Below, piece after piece: positions 1 to 11,566 of a stretch of 64,000 nucleotides of DNA. Under the pieces are notes generated by a model. That model worked only from the letters and a program-made list of their open reading frames with translations. It was not told where the DNA came from and searched no databases. The stretch's first letter is position 1. Each line of letters starts with the position of its first letter. A program made the translations under genes and the position numbers. The DNA is from Coriolopsis trogii (taxonomy: Eukaryota; Basidiomycota; Agaricomycetes; Polyporales; Polyporaceae): the NCBI GenBank assembly GCA_020543525.1, contig JAHYIO010000002.1, forward strand, positions 367,714-431,713, in the 5' to 3' direction.

Positions 1-75
1 GTTGAGGAGGACGTCGGAATGGAACTGGGATAGACTCATGCGAATGATACAGTCCTGCGGGATATGCCTCTTCAT
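1..75 (-). CDS. FunK1-type kinase, N-terminal part (truncated by window edge)
   Basis: Reading leftwards from an ATG at 75, the minus strand encodes a segment containing 'DCIIRMSLSQFHSDVLLN'. This matches the same position in the two FunK1 genes that follow (A: 'DCTIRMSLAQFHSAVLCN'; B: 'GCSISMTLAQFHSDVLLN'), so this is the 5' end of a third copy of that subfamily; the rest lies outside the window. The conserved flank upstream (block CCAGCGCCT near 183-191) aligns with the 5' flank of gene A, but the ATG that A uses further upstream is absent here. Either translation starts at 75 or the 5' end has decayed. The family assignment rests on similarity to its neighbours; the kinase domain itself is not visible. 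Confidence 0.6.
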   Translation of the reverse strand, partial: MKRHIPQDCIIRMSLSQFHSDVLLN

Positions 76-2732
76 GTTGTCGCGTCGTGAGTGCTTGCCT
101 ACAGGTTGATTATCGGTGTGATCGTAGTTCGGTGAGAGGATTGGCAGTGAAGTAGTCGTGGTGAAAGTCTAGAGTAAAGGCGCTGGAATCGGTCAAACGT
201 GGTGCTCCTGGGTTTACTAGCGCCCGTGACTCACCGCTAGTAGTAGCAAGGACGTCGACCTTCGTCGGGCTCTTCAAGTTGGATATACCCTACGTTCCAT
301 CCCTCGACTTCATTGATGCGATTGTCGACGCTTGTGTCATACTTGAACTTGATTTCATGTTCCGAGATGGCTTGCTATCACCTCGAGTCAAAGCTCCAGC
401 CTTGCGGGGGATCCTCCACGCTCTCCGTGCACATTGGTGACAATAGAGATGAGCAGGGGAAGCGCGCGAACAGTGCTCTCACTTTGCTGCAGCAGGTATT
501 TTTGCTACGGAGTACTATTGTCTCTGGAGATCTGACGCCTCCATATGGAATATTGTTGCGACCAGCACCATAACCAAGTCTGGCACCTACAGATATCAGG
601 CTCCTCGAGACATGGAACTCCCTGGGAATTTGTCTAACGCGTCTCCGTCTTATATCCAGTGCCTAGCCCCGGCGAGAGACGGCTCTCTACGTCCACATTG
701 ACCAGCTCCACTCAGAGCCGTCTGAGCACCGCGGCCCCGGCCATGGACGGCATCGTATCCAGATGCTATTGTCCTGCGGGGAGCAGCACCCAGTCGAAGG
801 CATCCGCCTACATCATGTCTGCATCATATGACTGTTGTGGTCCAGCATAGCCAGTGAAAAGCATGCAAATCACGACCTGCTCTTCTCACGCAGCTGTTCT
901 CGCCCGCTCTGTCTCCGGCACCCCGTGGCAGGAACACTCCCGCCCTCGCTCACACGAACCGCCTCCGCCATGGCGAAACCCCATCTTCTATTGACCTCTT
1001 AAATGCAGGAACGGACCTGTGCCGCGCACTTTCCAATCCTGGCTCCTGCCCCAACAAACTTATCCGCGCCCTCCCGCTCCTCAGCGTCTTCGCACATCGT
1101 GCCCTCCCGCTTGGTCTCGGTCATGGCTCCAGTCCGGTCTTCATCATCCTCGGGAGTCCCGAGCCGGAGCTATGACCCATTGCCCATCATCCGAATTCCC
1201 GCTGCCCCATCTTTGCCTGTTCCGCCGTTCACAGGCCGCCCGAGCGTGAATACGCAGGTGCAGAGCCGCCTGCGACTTCTCCTGTGTTGGTTCAAGCTAG
1301 GGGTCCTATGGGACGGCCCGTGCTGAACACGGTGAGGCCTGGTCCGCGTCCGCGACCGTTGCCGAGGTAGTTAGGACTCCCTGATCACTCCCTCTAGTCA
1401 TCGCTCAGATTTTGATTTGTGGCCGTCGTTCTTTTCGCTATATCTATGTAGATTCATTGACGACAACGCACTGTCATGCTCTTGTGCGCCTCTGTTGCCA
1501 GAACACTCATATCCAACCCTCGGTGAGTGGCACGCCACAGGACACCTTCACCTTGGTATGTACGATACAGTGCTGTCGTAGGTTTAATTCTAACATTTCG
1601 GCTGAATGTTTACGTTTGCACCCAATGCCTGCACCCCACTCGAGGCGCCGGATATAATATACTTGAACAATTGCATCAGCCTGAGCCACCGCCTCCTAGC
1701 TCTAGCAATCCTTCCCGCCGGGTATGCGCACTTGCACAGTGAGCATCTTGGCCATGAAGGCATGAACAGTGATGGGCAGCCCGCTGTGCTGAGCATGCAG
1801 CCCGCGGATGTCAGTCAGCATCCGCAGGCGAAGCGTACAGCAGGTGGGCTCAGTCAGCGTCTAAGTTTCCTTTTCCGTATTATCCGCTCGGTCTCACATA
1901 TGATAGGGTTGTGTATGTAGTCCAGGTCTCGCCTGGACCGTTCGCTATAGTTTCTGTGGCCGCCCCCCCCTCACACTCATTTTCGTGATCGCGACGCGTC
2001 GGCCATCGACCACGTGACCGCGCCTCTTCCGTAGCGCCGTCGTGTTCAACTCCTTTTGCCTTCTCGTCACTCTGCTCACTCATTCACTGTCTCCCGCTCC
2101 CCCTGTGTATCGCTCTCAGCTCGTATCTAGGCTGTTTTGTAGCTACCAACAAATACATGTTCTAGTTCCCCCTCATTCCGTGTGCGATCTCGACTTCGAC
2201 TTGCGACCTTCGACTTCCGATACTCAACGCTCGGCTTCGCCTCGCGTCTCGCGTCCTTCTCTCTCTCACTCTTCCTCTCACGTGTCCTCAGGTCCACGTT
2301 CGGCGGACTCGCCCTCGCATCGTCAGTCCCAGCGGCGGGACAGACACAGTCTGACTCATCAACAGCCTATTCGCCGCGAGAGTCATCAGGATGCTAGTTG
2401 CGGAGGTAAAGGCCCACGACCGAAGCTCGAGATAATGCTGTGACTACCGACTGCCAGTGGCAAGGGCGCGTTCGTGGCAGCACTTGGGCCTGGGCCGCCT
2501 GGAGGATATGGTCGTGCGCTCCCTTTAATCTCTTGCAAAGAGATATGAATGCTTAATTAGGGATTGCAATATACAACGATTGACTAGTCTGAAGTGGTAC
2601 ACATGTATATAGCGAGCCGGACAGAGGAGAGAAGACAATCCAAGACTGAAAACACGGTGTGCACGGGACAAAGTTGGAGAGGGAAAGAGTAGATAATTGT
2701 GCTTGGGGGAAGACATCGACTCAACGCATAAT
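76..2732. other. Gene-poor interval
   Basis: No convincing gene is seen. The first 200 bases or so are the 5' flank of the truncated FunK1 copy. Between about 1900 and 2450 the plus strand is pyrimidine-rich with many CTC/TCT runs, and short open frames there have low-complexity Ser/Arg/Pro composition typical of chance translation. The stretch 2450-2732 is the 3' flank of FunK1 gene A. Confidence 0.5.
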
Positions 2733-5700
2733 TCATCGACGACCGCTCGCAGCACGGCCTCGTCCACCCCGTCCACCCCGTCCGTTGCCGCGCGACCCCC
2801 CAGCAGCTTTAGCGTCCCCGGCGCCGTCTCCCCGAAGAGATCGCCTGCTCGTCGAGCGAGTGACGCGTGTACCGGTGCCCGCACTGGTCCCTGCGGAAGT
2901 AGTAGCCGTAGTGTTGCCCTGTCCAGGACGACGTGCTACGATACCGCTCATGCTCCGAGTCCTCCGCATGTTCGTCTGTGGGGCAGCTGGTCCAGCAGCA
3001 GCAGCCTGCGCGGCGACGTTGGCGGCGCTGCGGCTACGCGTGACTCGGCGAGCAGGTGCTTCGTTCGCTGTTTCCGTCGGGGCGGCAGGTGCTCGGCGAG
3101 CACGTTTGGTAGGACGCATGTTCTCTGTTGATTCGGATGGACCGGCCTCTGGTGCGTCAAAAGCGGGAAGAGTGGCGTCGAGAACAGGGGGGTGGGCGCC
3201 GGTCGCAAGCTGTGCTTCTGCCGTATTCCCAGTGACAAGCCGATTGGTGTCAGGAGTACACTTTGACGGCTGTGCAGCGGTCTCGGTCAAAGAGCGTTGG
3301 GTCATCTCATCGCTGGTGAGGACGTCATGTGAGGGCCACAGGCCCACTTTGTCGTGGTCGGAGAGGAAGGACTTGAAGATTGTTCGTACTTTCTTGTGTG
3401 TCTCAAGCTGCTTCGCGTTCCTATACATTTTCCGCGTGGGTCCTTTATCCATCTGCTCGTCCTCGTCCTCTGTTCCTGAATCTTCGTCTTCCGTATCGAG
3501 TTCGGCCAATACTTCCTCAAACAGGTCGTTGGAGGGAGATGGGCTACTTTGCGACTCTGGGATGGCGTGCAAGATTTGGCGAGCGGGGGTCTGGGGAGCG
3601 TCCAGCGCTCGAGATCGTGCCTCCCATGTTTGCACAGCGTAGCGAGAGCGGAATATACGCAACAGCCTCTTGATGAGGGTGTTCAATATGTGATCCTTTT
3701 GGTCGGTCGCTGCTGGTGTAGAAAACGCAACGTGGCACAGCCCAAAGACCAGCTGACCCTGAAGGACGGACTCGCTTTTCGCATATGGAACGATGGGTCT
3801 ACCCATCATGTCCCGCGTGTGCCCCTCGAAGTAGTCATGATGGAAAACTTCCATCGCGTCCGGTTGGATGTTGGAGTTCATGCGTCGGAACGCTCCGTAG
3901 ACAAGCACATGGGTAAACGCCTCGAGTTCGTCTGGGATTGTCACCGGCGCTCCCGGTTGGGCGGTGAGGAGGGAGACTGACATGAAGTGCCATGTTCCCT
4001 GAGTGCCGGTCAGCTAAGTGCAGGGAGAAATGACGATTGTCACCTACTGTTCGTTCAGGCTGAAGGGCTACTTGTTTGGTTTCGTGTTTGGCAAGTTCCC
4101 AGTCGGCGAGTAGACCCTGCCAGTAGACGCGGTACTTCCTCGCCTTGTCGTCACGTACGACGCGGGGATGGATTAAGAGGTTTCCCGCACTGACGTCTCG
4201 ATGCATGTATTTGCACTTTACGAAAGCCATTTCGTGTGCTTGAACGAAGAACGATATCATAAGATACGTTTAGCATACTAGAGCACCAGTCAATGGGATA
4301 GGTACACGTACCACACAAGCAGTCGAATATAATCCGGACCAGTTGGCGACTGCTGGTAAAGTCGGTGAACGGCAGACATATTTCGCGCACAACGAGCCGG
4401 GTATGAACCATGTGTCGCAAGCCCGTACCCTGTAGGTGTGCGTTCTCATTCTCGACATCGTCGGCAGATCGTTTGATGCCTCGCTGAAGCGAGGCAATCG
4501 ATGGCTTCTTGTAGCGGGCCGCGTCTGCCTGGTTCGGTGTCGAGGCAACAAGCGTCGGAGAGATCATGGACGATTGAGAGGTCGAAGGCGTGTGATTATA
4601 TTCCCGAGGATCAACAGTCATCGGAAATTTAGACGTGCTGCCGGACATCGCGGACCTCAACTGCGAGGGAGGATTGCGAACCTGGGTCCGCTTGCCTGAT
4701 TTTCCACTTGCGCCAGAGCCAGAGGTTTGAGAAGCCGTGGGCGGCAGGCTGACTCTCTTGTGACCGGTCACGGGAGAGTATTCTGATGTTTCTGTCTGCT
4801 GCTCGCATGCATTGGGCTCAGTTCCGTGAACGTCCTTGTGGGTGATGACAGTAGGAATATTGAAGACTTTCCCCTTGTTGAGCACGTCGAGAATAAACCC
4901 CTCGGAATCAATGAAATCGTAGTACGGCCGCCACGAGTCCTTGAACCAGACAAGCCGCTGCGTCTTCCACTCTAGAGCCACGAAACCTTTTGTTCCACGG
5001 CCGACTATCCCGAACGCAGTGAAGTGGGGCGCGCCTACAAGGTAGTCCTTGCCATCGACCTTCAGTACGTATCGTGGGTAGCCTCTTTGTAGGGATCGTC
5101 GGAAGTACTCTCGGATGTGGGTGAAGACCGGGATAGTGGACAGCGGGCGCGGATGCGTGGAGGATGGATCTGGACAACAACACGTCGGATCTTGATGCAA
5201 ACAGTCGTCTCCATCATCCAGCTCTTCATCCGGTGACGACGCCTTGGGATCGAGGAAGCTAGGATGGATCTCGACTCCGGGCTCGAGCCACCTCTCCTCA
5301 TGGCTGAGATCGGATGGGCATGCTGTTGCGAGCGCATCCATCCTCTTCCAACCGCATGAGTTGGGCGAGAGAGGAATGGCGGTCATGTCACGACCCTGCT
5401 GTTCGGGACTGAGTTTCGAGAAGGCGTACAAGACCTTGAGAAGCTCTCGCGTGGCTAGTGACGACTTGATGTAGTTCACCGCTTCGGTGACGATAACTCC
5501 AGAGCGGTCCCAGCGCATCGCCCGAAAGGTATCGCCGTTCACGAAGAGCATGAAAAGCGCGGTCCGATGCTGGTAGCGGAAAACGGTCTCGGCATAAGAC
5601 ATGATCTGGCCACGAACCGTCCTTCGTGAGCGAGCATCCGAGTCTGGATCGTGGCCTAGCCTGTCGTCAAAGGGATCGAGACTCGTGCCACCGCGCTTGA

Positions 5701-6248
5701 ACTCGATCGACAACTGCTGCAAGGCCCAGTTAGGGACGCGGGGCTCGACCCGGTGGCGATCGGCTTTGAGGATGAGCGAGCCGTCTATCTTATTTTTGTT
5801 CTTGTCTGATCCTTCATAGTGATCTTCGGACAGATGGAGAAAGTGCCCGGGACACAACTCGTGCTCGTTGTCGATCTTTGCCTGCAATGCTCCATGGTTA
5901 GAAACCGACGCAGGGAGAAGTAACGGTTAGACGCACCCACGCGACCGAATAATCCTTCTCAGATACATGCTTCCCGACCAATTTGTCCCTTAGTGAGGCG
6001 GAGATAGTGGTAAGCTTCTTGTTGGTGATTTCGAAACCAGCGGCGGCATTACAGAGGACAGCAGAGTGAAACTGAGCCAGACTCATGCGGATGGTGCAGT
6101 CGGGACAGTCCTTCATCATGTTCTCCCGTCTGTCGTCTGCTGTGACTTGTATATCGGTACTGGGAAGGCGGCCAGTATCGGAGCACTTGAACTTCTGTGA
6201 GAATGGTGTGGTGTGGAATGTCTGTTCTTTCAGACGATGAGGAGCCAT
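2733..6248 (-). CDS. FunK1 fungal-type protein kinase (gene A)
   Basis: Predicted serine/threonine-type protein kinase of the fungal FunK1 family. Four exons splice in frame: 6248-5937, 5881-4312, 4238-4048, 3998-2733 (1112 aa). The three introns (55, 73, 49 bp) have GT/AG ends. Visible motifs: a VAIK-like lysine in 'RLVWFKDSWRP' (about K418), the catalytic loop 'YMHRDVSAGNLLI' (about 638-650) and 'ADWELAK' at the DFG position. A conserved segment 'GTWHFMSVSLL' follows the last intron. The C-terminus is low complexity, with repeated RVTRS-type motifs, a KRARR basic cluster and an RGG-rich tail, suggesting nuclear or nucleic-acid contact (inference). ATG 6248 is chosen because a TATA-like box on the minus strand (about 6298-6305) lies roughly 50 bp upstream. 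Closest relative is gene B; the two share exon phases. Confidence 0.88.
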
Positions 6249-6296
6249 TGTGGAGGTAAGAGAAAGAGTCCACAAACCTTGCAGGCGCTGGAGTGC

Positions 6297-6306
6297 GCTT
6301 TATAAC
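6297..6306 (-). promoter_or_regulatory. TATA box of FunK1 gene A
   Basis: The minus strand reads GGTTATAAAGC just upstream of gene A, about 50 bp before ATG 6248. The following 5' leader contains CCAGCGCCTG, a block also present in front of gene B and the truncated copy at the left edge. This supports a short, unspliced 5' UTR. Confidence 0.55.
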
Positions 6307-7309
6307 CAAGACTAGATGGGAGGGCGTGGCCACTGGTTATACCTACCACGCAGCCCGGCAACCCGGCAGACAACGGATAAGTCATCTGATGTAATCAAGC
6401 AATGCATTTGACTCACTCAGAAGCAGTCTCTTTTGTGCGCCCGAATTGAACAGGGGAACAATTGGGCAAGGTGAGCGCGGGGCCAACAGGTGACTATGCT
6501 ACGAGACTCGGGGGATGTATCCTTCTGCAGTCCTGATGTAACCCGGTCAGAGCTTTCTATCATATCAAGCACCAAAAGCCTCGCGTACTCACGACGTCTG
6601 CTCTTTCAGCGAGACAAGAGGCAACAAAGGGGCGGACAATGAGTGTTGGGAGCACGCTACGAGGCTCCAGAAACGCTCCTTTGTCGAACATGTCACGCCT
6701 GTCACACCGCATCAATCCGTGACTTTAACGCTCGTCAGACATCATAGGCGGAGGCGATGCTCGCGTGGCGCGCCCAAGTCTTTGTCGAGGACGTCCCACC
6801 GGAGTGTATGTCATGGGTCATATCGTTCGAGAACTGACATCCAGCACCATTGGTTGAGTCGCGACCGTCGCAACTTGGATGTCGACTTGCCAGACCCTGA
6901 GTCAGCGCAGTGAGTGCGCCGCGACTCGGCGACGCGACTCTGTCGTCAACTTCGCACGGCGACTCCGAGTCGGAGCTTAGAGCTATGTCAACGTTCAACG
7001 TTCTCAGGCCGAGTCAGGTAGTGGACACAACGTCTCGCGTCTCACGTCTCATCCTCGCATCACGATCGTTCACCCACGCAATTTGAATATGTTTCTCCCC
7101 GAGTGACTCCCGAATTTCAGATAGAAATGGAGGAGGACCATGGAATAGGTGATTGTACGGAGAAAGGAGACAGGATTCCTACTACTATGACAAGCAAACA
7201 AAGTATCTGACGCAAAGTGAACATGGTCAATTTACGGCTCAAGCCTCCGGCAGAGAGACGTTGCAGAGAGAAGTCTAAGAGTATCGACATGTTGGCACGA
7301 CTCACTTTG
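6307..7309. other. Intergenic region between FunK1 genes A and B
   Basis: Upstream region of A and 3' flank of B. It contains many CGACTC/GAGTCG words around 6890-6990 but no supported gene; short open frames lack plausible splice partners. Confidence 0.5.
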
Positions 7310-10300
7310 TCATCGGCGGCCACTGGCCCCAGAACGACCTCGTTGGCCGCCGCGGCCACCTCGTCCGTGGGAAGCTCCGCCAGCTTTGTTCTGCCCTCCG
7401 ACATGCTGGCCTAGGACGCGTCTGCTCGTCGAACGAGTGACGCGTGTACCAGTGGCAGCGCTGCCTCCGCCCCGCGTCGTGCCCGTGCCCGAAACAGTGC
7501 TGCGTTGTCCGGGGCGACGCGCTACGATCCCATTCATGCTGCGTGTTACTCGCCTATTGGCCTGTGTGGTGGCAGCTATAGCAGGAGCAGCTTGGGCGGC
7601 AACGTTGGCAGCGGCGCGGCTCCGCGTGACTCTACCAGCAGGTTCTTCGTGCGCTCTTTCCTTCGGGGCAGCGGGCGTTCGTCGAGCACGTTTGGCAGGA
7701 CGCGTGTCCTCGATCGGTTCGGATGGACCGACTGGCGCATTTAAAGCAGAGGGCCCTGGGATGGCGTTGGAGACAAGCGGAGGGGCGTCCGTAGCGTTCC
7801 GAGTGCGTGCGCTGTTTCCAGTGGTGACTCGGTTGGTGCCAGTCGTAGAGTGCGATGCATTCACAGTAGCAGTAGTCGTAGAGGAGCCGACGTCGATGTC
7901 ATGTGGTAGAAGATCGTGAAGTGGCCACAGCGGCCCATGATTGGGGGCAAAGAGGAATTGCTTGAGAATGCCTAGGACGAGGTTATGTTTCTCGAGCTCC
8001 TGAGCGCCCTTGAAAATCCGTTGATTCGGCTCATCAACATCGACCGACCGCGGAGCGGCTGAAAAGTCAGCGTAATCGTCCATTTCAGATTGGGGGTAGA
8101 GGAAGTTGCGTGGAGGGTGGGACGGAACTGGAGCTGCTGCTGGTATTGGCTCACTTCCCGACTGATGGATTTGGCGCTCGCGGGTTTGGGATCTGGTTAA
8201 CTTTTCCAATTGCTTCTCCCATTTCTGGACAGAGTAGCGAGCTTGAATTGTCATGAACAATGTCGCGATGAGCTCGTTGATAATATGCTTGTTGTCAGGA
8301 TCACCGTCTGGGAGGGAAAACGTAACAGGTATGGAAGCATAGTGTAGCTTGCCCAAGGTAACCGATAATTGCTTCGCAAGGGGAGCAGAGAGGCTGCCAT
8401 CGGCATTACAGGAGAAGCCCGAAAAATAGTGTTCATGGAACGCCTCGAGCGCCGCACGGAGGCTACACTTCATGCGCCGCACTGCTCCGTAGACGAGCAC
8501 ATGTACGAAGGATTCAATCTCGTCGGGAATTGTTGCAGGTGTTCCTGGATTGGAACCGAGGAGGGAGACCGACGCAAAATGCCAAGTCCCCTAAGTTTGT
8601 GTCAGCGAAGTGTGGAACAGCTAAATCAGATACATACTGTACGTTCGGGCCGTAGGGCAACTTGCTTCTCCGAATGTCTCGCAAGTTCCCAGTCCGCGAG
8701 GATCCCACTCCAGAAGACGTAATGCTTCTGCGAGTCTTGGTCAAAGTAGACGGTAGGCCGTATGAGGAGATTTCCCACACTGACGTCGCGATGCATATAT
8801 TTGCATCTACTATAAGCTTGCTCGTGTGCTGTTACAAGGAAAGGTGAGTACGTGTCACTGTGGAGTACACTGATGCACGTACCTCTCAGGCACTCGTAGA
8901 TGATGCGTACCATCTGCTTGCTACTGGTGAAGACGGTGAATGGCAAGCAGATCTCGCGGACGACGAGGCGAGTGTGTACCAAGTGACGCAACCTTGTGCC
9001 CTGGAGTTGCGCGTCCTCGTTCTGTACGTCTTCGGCCGAACGCTTGAGTCCTCGCTTCAATGCGGCAGGTGATATCCTGCAGGCGAGATTGCGATCTACT
9101 TTGCCCGGTGCTGATGCAATGAGATCGGCGAGGGGTCGCATGTTCGACTGCGACATGGAAGGCATGTGGTCCGGACCGGCCCAAGTATGATGTATCGCCG
9201 CTTCTGGAAGGCGGGACGCGGCTCGGACAGTGATAGTAGGCTTTGGAACACGCTGTCGTGCTTGCTGCCTACCTTTGAGTTGCCTGCCAGTGTTGTGCGG
9301 CGCTGCAAAAGGACGAGAGGACGAGGGATGTGGTAGCACTCTCTTCTGACCAGTGATACGAGAGTATTTGGAGGCCTCCGTCTGTTGCTCGACAGCTTCG
9401 CCTTCTGCGGTGTCAGGGACATCCCCGTAGGCGAGGACAGTCGGTACGTTCTTTACTCCGGCCTTGTTGAGTTCTTCGAGAATGTGCCCTTCGGAGTCTA
9501 TGTACTCGTAGTATGGTCGCCACGAGTCCTTGAACCAGACAAGCCGTTGCGTCTTCCATTCAAGAGCGACGAACCCCTTCGTACCCCGACCCACCATGCC
9601 AGACGCGTGAAAGACGGGCATGCCCACAAGATAGTCCTGGCCATTGACCTTCAGTACGTGTCGCGGGTAGCCTGCTGAGACGGATCGCCGGAAAAGGTTG
9701 CGAACGTGGGTGAAGATCGGGATAATTGACTGCGGGCGTGAGTGTGTGCATGATGGCTCCTGACAAGCGCACGTCGGATCTTGATGTAGACGGTCGTCGT
9801 CGTCACCCAGCACTTCATCTGGTGACAACGCGTGCGGGTCGAGGAAGCTAGGATGGATCTCGAGCCCTTCCTCAATCCACTCCTCCTCGTAGTTGAGATC
9901 AGATGAACACGGTTGAGCGAGCGCATCCATCCTCCTCCAGCCACATGAATTGAACGAGAGAGGAGTGGCGGTGGTGTCAAAGCCTTGCTTCTCGGGGCTT
10001 AGTTTTGAGAAGGCGTACAGCACCTGAATGAGTTTTCGAGTGTCTCCACAGCTACCGATATAGTTGACAGCTTCAGTCACGATCACCCCGGAGCGATCCC
10101 AGCGCATCGCCCGAAATGTCGGGCCGTTGACCAGCAGCATAAAGAGCGCGGTACGATGCTGGTAGGTGAAGACACGCTCAGCGTAAGATGAAATTTGCTC
10201 ACGAACCGTCCTTCGAACAGTCTGTATATCGGAGTCTGGATAATCGCTCTTCCTGTTGTCAAACGGATCGATTCGGTTCGTTCTGCCGCTTTTGAACACG

Positions 10301-10714
10301 ATCGACAACTGTTGCAACGCCCAATCGGGGTCGTCGGGTTTGACGCGGTCGCGGTGGGTCTTAAGGATGAGAGACCCATCGATTTTGCTTCTGACCGAGT
10401 CATCCTCGGCGTAATTATCCTCGGATAAGTGGAGGAAGTAACCAGGGCATAACCCGTAAGTCGCGTCCGCTTTCTCCTGGAGCAAACGTTCGTAACCAGA
10501 AGCAGCAGATACAAAGACTATTGAGACATACCCAAGCAAGCGAATACTGTTTGTCCGCGATATACCCTCCTTTCATAATGTCCCTCAGCGCGAAGTGGAT
10601 ACCAGCGACCTCCTTTTGACTGCGGTTGAAATCGGCCCCAGCGTTGAGCAGAACGTCGGAGTGAAACTGAGCAAGAGTCATCGAGATTGAGCAGCCTGAA
10701 AAGTTCGTCATCAT
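7310..10714 (-). CDS. FunK1 fungal-type protein kinase (gene B)
   Basis: Paralogue of gene A with the same exon phases: 10714-10532, 10476-8883, 8828-8638, 8590-7310 (1082 aa from ATG 10714). Introns are 55, 54 and 47 bp; the second contains no in-frame stop, so the frame runs through it and splicing is inferred from A. Kinase motifs: 'RLVWFKDSWRP', catalytic loop 'YMHRDVSVGNLLI', and 'ADWELAR' at the DFG position. After the last intron comes 'GTWHFASVSLL'. The C-terminus repeats RVTRS-type motifs and ends in an RGG-rich tail like gene A. The start is uncertain: the position of A's ATG (in AATGGCTCCTC) reads CTCGACTCCTC here, and no TATA box is seen. The next conserved in-frame Met (10714) is used. 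The gene could work from that start or be losing its promoter and start. Confidence 0.8.
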
Positions 10715-11500
10715 GAAGCGTGTGAATGCTGGCGAGTGACTGTCGGTGCTGAGATGGGCTTGGTCGTGAGGAAAAACGGTGCTGACTTGAGCTCTGAGTA
10801 CTTGGTAGGCAGTGAGGAGTCGAGGTGGAGATAGCGGCGCCGTACAGACGCTGGAATTAGAGCCGTCACCAGAGCTGTAGTACAGTACACAGTCCGCTCC
10901 TATCCGGTGCAAGGGGGACTAGCTGCCAATTTGGGCGCCGCGATGGGGCAGAGATAAGGTGACGACCCAGCAGAAGCGCAATCCGCAGTCATTCAATACA
11001 AATTGTCCAAGTCACCTCAGGGTTGCGGACAATGCGGTTGTCAGCAAGTGCGAAGCGCCAGCTGTTGACGGAGTGGCTGTGCTCAAGGATGTGTAGTTTA
11101 CGCTAGCGCCCGTTACCCACTGCGAGGACCGTTACCTCTTGTTAGTATGCTGCTCAGTAGTAGGGCCACAAAACCTGTGCGCGCTGTGCCTCGCATGATG
11201 GCCATTCCAATGCGCAGAAGGGGCGGAAAGCGTCAACGGGGGAACATGGGGGAACATGGCGCTTGTTGCCTTAAGCGAGACCGCGCGTTTCGTCCCGATT
11301 GGGAATGCCGGCTACGATCGCATGTTCAACTTGGCCATCGACCACCATCATCCTTTGTTGCCCTTTCCTGTCTACCTCAATCGCCCATTGTACTCCTCCG
11401 CTTTGATTGTGACAGCCGAATCCACGCGTGATTCACGTCTATATACGGTCACATTGGCCATACTCCCTAGCGCCACGCTCCGCCTTCTCTAACCAGCTGC
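10715..11500. other. Divergent intergenic region between FunK1 genes B and C
   Basis: Contains the decayed 5' flank of gene B (CCAGCGTCTG block near 10845-10855) and the upstream region of gene C. The block around 11302-11355 is strongly similar to the upstream region of FunK1 gene E (about 36680-36735, opposite strand). No separate gene is supported. Confidence 0.55.
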
Positions 11501-11512
11501 GATATATAAGAC
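11500..11512 (+). promoter_or_regulatory. TATA box of FunK1 gene C
   Basis: CGATATATAAGACC lies about 55-60 bp upstream of ATG 11567. The related gene E has GAGATATATAAGTC at the same distance from its ATG, so both box and spacing are conserved. Confidence 0.7.
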
Positions 11513-11566
11513 CGCGCCGATACTCCTTGTGAGTCCAGCGTTCCTCTATCTCCAACCTTCCTAACC

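Noticed and set aside
2659..3642. Long plus-strand open frame (327 codons) opposite FunK1 gene A
   Set aside because: Exactly antisense to the last exon of gene A; Arg/Pro/Ser-rich composition is the shadow of A's basic, repetitive tail.
10415..10912. Longer N-terminus for FunK1 gene B starting at 10912
   Set aside because: That frame begins with TTG, not ATG; the first in-frame ATG is at 10714.
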